From Streptomyces sp. 840.1 (GTDB lineage Bacteria; Actinomycetota; Actinomycetes; Streptomycetales; Streptomycetaceae): a stretch of DNA of 64,000 nt. The translations under genes and the position numbers were made by a program. Location: NCBI RefSeq assembly GCF_003751445.1, contig NZ_RJUU01000001.1, positions 1,493,001 to 1,557,000 of the forward strand, written 5' to 3'. The notes below the pieces were generated by a model that was not told the origin of the DNA, searched no databases, and was given only the letters and a program-made list of their open reading frames with translations. Shown one piece after another: positions 59,710 to 64,000 of this stretch; the stretch's first letter is position 1, and each line of letters opens with the position of its first letter.

Positions 59710-60870
59710 TCAGTACGACTTGGGGAGACCCAGGGACTGATGGGATACGTAGTTCAGGATCATTTCCCGGCTGACCGGGGCGATCCGGGCCACCCTGGAC
59801 GCGGTGATCAGGGAGCCGAGGCCGTACTCGCGGGTGAGTCCGTTGCCGCCGAGGGTGTGCACGGCCTGGTCGACCGCCTTCACGCAGGCCTCGCCGGCCG
59901 CGTACTTGGCCATGTTGGCGGCCTCGCCCGCGCCGATGTCGTCGCCGTCGTCGTAGAGCCGGGCGGCCTTCTGCATCATCAGGCGGGCCAGTTCGAGTTC
60001 GATGTGGGCCTGGGCGAGGGGGTGCGCGATGGCCTGGTGGGCGCCGATGGGCTCCTTCCACACCTGGCGGGTCTTCGCGTACTCGACGGCGCGGCCGAGC
60101 GCGTAGCGGCCCATGCCGATACCGAAGGCGGCGGTCATGATGCGTTCGGGGTTGAGGCCAGCGAAGAGCTGCAGGAGGCCCGCGTCCTCGTCCCCGACCA
60201 GCGCCTCGGCGGGCAGCCGTACGTCGTCGAGTACGAGCTCGAACTGCTTCTCCGGCGCCTGGAGTTCCATGTCGATCTGCGAGCGCTGGAAGCCGGGGGC
60301 CTCGCGCGGGACGATGAACAGACAGGGCTTGAGCTTGCCGGACCTGGCGTCCTCGGTGCGGCCGACGATGAGTGTGGCGTCGGCTATGTCGACGCCGGAG
60401 ACGAAGACCTTGCGGCCGGTGAGCACCCACTCCTCGCCGTCGCGGCGGGCGGTGGTGGTGATCCGGTGCGAGTTGGACCCGGCGTCCGGCTCGGTGATGC
60501 CGAAGGCCATGGTGAGGCTGCCGTCCGCGAGGCCGGGCAGCCACTGGCGCTTCTGCGCCTCGGTGCCGAAACGGGCGATGACGGTGCCGCAGATGGCGGG
60601 CGAGACGACCATCATCAGGAGCGGCGAACCGGCCGCCCCCAACTCCTCCAGAACAATGGAGAGTTCGGCCATCCCGCTGCCTCCGCCGCCGTACTCCTCG
60701 GGGAGGTTCACGCCGAGATAGCCGAGCTTGGCGGCCTCCGCCCACAGCTCGCGGGGGTGGGCGCCGTCGCGGACGACGGAGGTCATGTAGTCGCGCCCGT
60801 ACCGCTTGCCCAGGGCGGCGACGGCTGCGCGCAGGGCCTGGTGCTCTTCGGTTTCGAGGACGGTGCTCAT
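59710..60870 (-). CDS. Acyl-CoA dehydrogenase (AtuD/citronellyl-CoA dehydrogenase-like)
   Basis: 386 aa, ATG at 60870 overlapping the upstream stop (ATGA). FAD motifs MAFGITEPDAGSNSHRITT near 118 and GRKVFVSGVDIAD near 148; C-terminal HTLGGNGLTREYGLGSLI with conserved ARVAPVSREMI-like end near 370. The Atu/Liu type is suggested by the company it keeps: biotin carboxylase, carboxyltransferase and AtuE-like hydratase. It desaturates an acyl-CoA before carboxylation. Confidence 0.9.
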   Translation of the reverse strand: MSTVLETEEHQALRAAVAALGKRYGRDYMTSVVRDGAHPRELWAEAAKLGYLGVNLPEEYGGGGSGMAELSIVLEELGAAGSPLLMMVVSPAICGTVIARFGTEAQKRQWLPGLADGSLTMAFGITEPDAGSNSHRITTTARRDGEEWVLTGRKVFVSGVDIADATLIVGRTEDARSGKLKPCLFIVPREAPGFQRSQIDMELQAPEKQFELVLDDVRLPAEALVGDEDAGLLQLFAGLNPERIMTAAFGIGMGRYALGRAVEYAKTRQVWKEPIGAHQAIAHPLAQAHIELELARLMMQKAARLYDDGDDIGAGEAANMAKYAAGEACVKAVDQAVHTLGGNGLTREYGLGSLITASRVARIAPVSREMILNYVSHQSLGLPKSY

Positions 60871-62903
60871 GCGGTCTCCTCAGCAGGTGCGGATGCGGTT
60901 TCCGTGACGACTGCGTGGTCGGGCCGCTCGGTGACGACGGCGAGCAGCGCGCCGACCTCCACCTGAAGGCCGGTGGTGGCGTGCAGGGCGGTGAGGGTGC
61001 CGGTGGCGGGGGCGAGGATGCGGTGCTCCATCTTCATCGCCTCCAGCCAGATCAGCGGCTGCCCGGCCGCGACGGCGGCTCCGGCGGCCAGCCCCTCGGC
61101 CAGGCGGACCACGGTGCCGGGCATCGGGGCGAGCAGGGAGCCGGGCTCGGTCCGCTCGGCGGGGTCGGTGAACCGGGGCAGGGCGGTGAAGGCGTACAGG
61201 CCGGTGGCGGTGTCCACGTACCGCCGGTCGCCGTGGCCCCGGATGTCGAAGTGCCGGGTGACACCACCGGATTCGAGGCTGACGCGGGCCCGCCCGGCGG
61301 AGACGACACGGATGCCGTCCGTGCCGAGGGTCTGGCCGTCGCAGGCGCCGTCCGTGCCGAGGGCCAGGCCGTCGCGGGTGGGGCGGTAGGCGATCTCGTA
61401 CTCGGCGCCGTCCGGTTCGCTGCGGTAGCGCCTGAGCTGGGGCTGCGAGGGGAGGTTGCGCCAGGCGCCGAAGCGGGCGGGGCCGGCCGGGGTCCCGCCG
61501 CCGGTGCCCGGCGCGGTGCCGCCGGAGGCCTCGGCGACGGCGGCGGCGGTCGCGGCCAGTCGCACCGCTGCCTCGTCGGGCGCGGGGGTCAGGGCCGCCA
61601 GGTGGCGTGCGTAGAAGCCGGTGTCAAGGCGGGCCGCCACGAAGTCCGGGTGGCGCAGGGAGCGCACGAGGAGGTCACGGTTGGTGACCGGGCCGTGCAC
61701 GCGGGCGCGTTCCAGGGCGCGGGCCAGCAGGCGCACGGCCTCGGCGCGGGTGGGGGCGTGGGCGATGACCTTGGCGATCATCGGGTCGTAGTGCACGCCG
61801 ATGGTGTCGCCGCCGGCGTACCCGGTGTCCAGGCGCACGCCGGGCTCGTCCGGCACCTCGAACGAGAGCAGCGCCCCGGTCTGTGGCTGCCAGTCGCGGG
61901 CCGGGTCCTCGGCGTAGAGCCGGGCCTCGACGGCGTGCCCGGCGGGCTGCGGGGGCCCGGCGGCGGGCAGCGGTTCGCCCTCGGCGGTGCGCAGCTGGAG
62001 GGCGACCAGGTCGAGGCCGAACACGGCCTCGGTGACCGGGTGTTCGACCTGGAGCCGGGTGTTCATCTCCAGGAAGTACGGCCGCCCGTCCTCGGTGACG
62101 AGGAATTCGACGGTGCCGGCGCCCCGGTAGCCGACGGCCCGTGCGGCGGTCACCGCGGCGGTGTGCAGCCGCTCGCGCAGCCCGTCGTCCAGGCCGGGTG
62201 CGGGGGCCTCCTCGATGACCTTCTGGTGGCGGCGCTGGAGGGAGCAGTCGCGGGTGCCGAGCGCCCAGACGCCGTCGTGCGCGTCGGCCATGATCTGGAC
62301 CTCGACGTGCCGGCCGCGCTCCACGTACGGCTCCGCGAAGACCTCACCGTCTCCGAACGCGGACAGCGCCTCGGCGGCAGCGGCGGTCAACTCGCCTTCC
62401 AGGTAAACCAGTTCGCGTACGATCCGCATGCCCCGGCCGCCGCCGCCGGAGGCCGCCTTGAGCAGCAGCGGCAGGTCCTCGGCGTGGGCCACGGCCGGGT
62501 CGACGGGGGCGAGGAGCGGCACCCCCGCGGCGGCCATCAGCTCCTTGGCGCGGGTCTTGGACGCCATCAGCTCGATGGCCTTGACCGGCGGGCCCACCCA
62601 GAGCAGCCCGGCGTCCTGGACGGCGGCGGCGAAGCCGGCGTTCTCGGAGAGGAAGCCGTACCCGGGGTGGACGGCGTCCGCGCCCGCCGCGAGGGCGGCG
62701 GCCACGACGAGGTCGCCGCGCAGATACGTGTCGGAGGGGGCGGCCCCCGGCAGCCGTACGGCGGTGTCGGCCTCCCGTACGTGCAGGGCGCCGGCGTCCG
62801 CGTCGGAGTACACGGCGACGGTGGCGATGCCGAGGGCCCGGCAGGTACGGAAGATCCGGCAGGCGATCTCGCCCCGGTTGGCGACGAGCAGAGTGGTGAT
62901 CAT
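60867..62903 (-). CDS. Acyl-CoA carboxylase alpha subunit (biotin carboxylase + biotin carrier)
   Basis: 678 aa, ATG at 62903. Biotin carboxylase domain (residues 1-450): LLVANRGEIACRIFRT, HPGYGFLSEN, LLKAASGGGGRGMR and FLEMNTRLQVEHPVTE. A variable middle follows, then the biotinyl domain with EAMKMEH near residue 640, whose Lys is biotinylated. It carboxylates biotin with ATP and bicarbonate and passes CO2 to the beta subunit encoded just upstream (11-bp gap). Confidence 0.95.
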   Translation of the reverse strand: MITTLLVANRGEIACRIFRTCRALGIATVAVYSDADAGALHVREADTAVRLPGAAPSDTYLRGDLVVAAALAAGADAVHPGYGFLSENAGFAAAVQDAGLLWVGPPVKAIELMASKTRAKELMAAAGVPLLAPVDPAVAHAEDLPLLLKAASGGGGRGMRIVRELVYLEGELTAAAAEALSAFGDGEVFAEPYVERGRHVEVQIMADAHDGVWALGTRDCSLQRRHQKVIEEAPAPGLDDGLRERLHTAAVTAARAVGYRGAGTVEFLVTEDGRPYFLEMNTRLQVEHPVTEAVFGLDLVALQLRTAEGEPLPAAGPPQPAGHAVEARLYAEDPARDWQPQTGALLSFEVPDEPGVRLDTGYAGGDTIGVHYDPMIAKVIAHAPTRAEAVRLLARALERARVHGPVTNRDLLVRSLRHPDFVAARLDTGFYARHLAALTPAPDEAAVRLAATAAAVAEASGGTAPGTGGGTPAGPARFGAWRNLPSQPQLRRYRSEPDGAEYEIAYRPTRDGLALGTDGACDGQTLGTDGIRVVSAGRARVSLESGGVTRHFDIRGHGDRRYVDTATGLYAFTALPRFTDPAERTEPGSLLAPMPGTVVRLAEGLAAGAAVAAGQPLIWLEAMKMEHRILAPATGTLTALHATTGLQVEVGALLAVVTERPDHAVVTETASAPAEETA

Positions 62904-62914
62904 GGTGTGGGCCC

Positions 62915-64000
62915 TCACATCCGGAAGATGCCGAAGCCGCCGCGGGCGCCCTCGACCGGTGCCGTGTGGATCGCGGACAGGCACATCCCGAGGACGGTCC
63001 TGGTGTCGCGCGGGTCGATGACCCCGTCGTCGTACAGCCGGCCGGACAGGAACATCGGCAGGGACTCGGACTCGATCTGCTGCTCGACCATGGCGCGCAG
63101 TCCGGCGTCCGCCTCGTCGTCGTACGGGCGTCCCTTCGCGGCGGCCGAGGCGCGGGCGACGATCGACAGCACCCCGGCCAGCTGCTGCGGGCCCATGACG
63201 GCGGACTTGCTGCTCGGCCAGGCGAACAGGAAGCGCGGGTCGTAGGCCCTGCCGCACATGCCGTAGTGCCCGGCGCCGTAGGAGGCGCCCATCAGGACGG
63301 ACAGGTGCGGGACCTTCGAGTTGGACACCGCGTTGATCATCATCGCGCCGTGCTTGATGATGCCGCCCTGCTCGTACTCCTTGCCGACCATGTAGCCGGT
63401 GGTGTTGTGCAGGAAGAGGAGCGGGATGTCGCGCTGGTTGGCGAGCTGGATGAACTGCGCCGCCTTCTGCGACTCCTCGCTGAACAGCACGCCCTGCGCG
63501 TTGGCGAGGATGCCGACGGGGTAGCCGTGCAGCCGGGCCCAGCCGGTGACCAGGCTCGTCCCGTAGAGCGGCTTGAACGCGTCGAAGTCCGAGCCGTCGA
63601 CCAGCCGGGCGATAACCTCGCGCGGGTCGAAGGGCACCTTCAGATCGCCGGGGACGATGCCGATCAGCTCGCCCTCGTCGTATTTCGGCGGCTCGGCGGG
63701 CCCCGGATCGGCGTGCGCCTTGCGCCAGTTGAGACGGGCGACGATCCGCCGGGCCTGCCTCAGCGCGTCCTGCTCGTCGGCGGCGAAGTGGTCGGCAAGG
63801 CCGGAGGTGCGGGCGTGCATCCCGGCGCCGCCGAGCGACTCGTCGTCGCTCTCCTCGCCGGTGGCCATCTTCACCAGCGGCGGGCCGCCGAGGAAGACCT
63901 TGGACCGCTCCTTGATCATGACGGTGTGGTCCGACATGCCGGGCACGTACGCCCCGCCCGCCGTGGAGTTGCCGAAGACGACGGCCACGGTCGGGATGCC
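62915..64000 (-). CDS. Acyl-CoA carboxyltransferase (beta) subunit, 5' truncated by window edge
   Basis: 361 codons plus stop; the frame is open to base 64000 ([22 protein letters not shown]), so the N-terminal part lies outside. Crotonase-like carboxyltransferase halves are seen: [21 protein letters not shown], then [20 protein letters not shown] and [21 protein letters not shown], closest in style to methylcrotonyl- or geranyl-CoA carboxylase beta subunits. It transfers CO2 from biotin to the acyl-CoA. First visible gene of the six-gene operon. Confidence 0.95.
   Translation of the reverse strand, partial: GIPTVAVVFGNSTAGGAYVPGMSDHTVMIKERSKVFLGGPPLVKMATGEESDDESLGGAGMHARTSGLADHFAADEQDALRQARRIVARLNWRKAHADPGPAEPPKYDEGELIGIVPGDLKVPFDPREVIARLVDGSDFDAFKPLYGTSLVTGWARLHGYPVGILANAQGVLFSEESQKAAQFIQLANQRDIPLLFLHNTTGYMVGKEYEQGGIIKHGAMMINAVSNSKVPHLSVLMGASYGAGHYGMCGRAYDPRFLFAWPSSKSAVMGPQQLAGVLSIVARASAAAKGRPYDDEADAGLRAMVEQQIESESLPMFLSGRLYDDGVIDPRDTRTVLGMCLSAIHTAPVEGARGGFGIFRM

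Noticed and set aside
57917..60745. A 942-codon frame joining 4CL to upstream sequence
   Set aside because: Only the part from 59542 is a real ligase; the rest is a shadow of the acyl-CoA dehydrogenase in another frame.
60915..63245. 776-codon plus-strand frame opposite the carboxylase subunits
   Set aside because: Antisense to the biotin carboxylase gene, Gly/Arg/Val-rich, no domain.

Overview
The window is chromosomal DNA of a Streptomyces (or very close actinomycete). Base composition is very GC-rich with strong third-position GC bias, GTG starts are frequent, stop and start codons often overlap as ATGA or GTGA, and the gene families are typical of the genus: DUF397, an NsdA-like XRE/TPR regulator, ECF sigma factor, STAS and HATPase regulators, and a DtxR-type iron regulator. 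From about 25 kb to the right end the gene order resembles, from memory, the SCO4380-SCO4411 neighbourhood of S. coelicolor (4-coumarate:CoA ligase, pdxH, citrate synthase-like gene, SIS protein, DmdR1). No rRNA, tRNA, CRISPR array, prophage or insertion sequence was seen.

Region 1 (about 1-24.5 kb) is a catabolic block for an unidentified lipid-like or cyclic acid. It holds a thioesterase, an MDR oxidoreductase with a TetR regulator, a DUF35/DoxX pair, a flavin monooxygenase, an NDP-forming acyl-CoA synthetase, a PaaG-like crotonase, a flavin reductase, two MFS transporters, a GlxA-like regulator, a zinc alcohol dehydrogenase, three acyl-CoA dehydrogenases, an SDR, a cyclase-family hydrolase, an amidohydrolase and an AMP-forming acyl-CoA ligase. 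Seven copies of one 15-bp palindrome, CTGAYNNNNCGTYAG, lie in five promoter regions of this block and at no start region examined elsewhere in the window. This marks an unassigned regulon, probably under a TetR-family repressor. A 450-bp composite inverted element with nested variable stems closes the block.

Region 2 (25-43 kb) is conserved, mostly regulatory core: EF-hand protein, STAS antagonist, ECF sigma with a translationally coupled zinc-finger/MDMPI partner, purU, an ABC-type binding lipoprotein, a Q/P/G-rich membrane protein, an NsdA-like regulator with its own palindrome, a Prim-Pol-like protein, an ABC exporter, an alpha/beta hydrolase, the DtxR regulator, an SIS protein behind a DasR-like site, and a PAS/GAF protein. 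Between the PAS/GAF gene and pdxH sits the most striking non-coding object: a compact RNA of about 190 nt with two multibranch junctions, a GNRA tetraloop and an overlapping 12-codon reading frame with a strong ribosome-binding site.

Region 3 (43-56.6 kb) is mixed: pdxH, a citrate synthase homologue, then accessory genes (lipoprotein, HEAT-like protein, beta/gamma-crystallin-like secreted protein, cupin, S41 peptidase/ArsR pair, orphan DUF397, HTH/zinc-ribbon protein, MFS/LysR pair, GNAT, phosphopantetheinyl transferase). Two decayed gene remnants lie here. Region 4 (56.6-64 kb) is one leftward operon: carboxyltransferase subunit, biotin carboxylase subunit, acyl-CoA dehydrogenase, 4-coumarate:CoA ligase-like enzyme, enoyl-CoA hydratase and TetR. 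Its logic is that of Liu/Atu-type pathways: activate an acid to its CoA ester, dehydrogenate, carboxylate and hydrate it.
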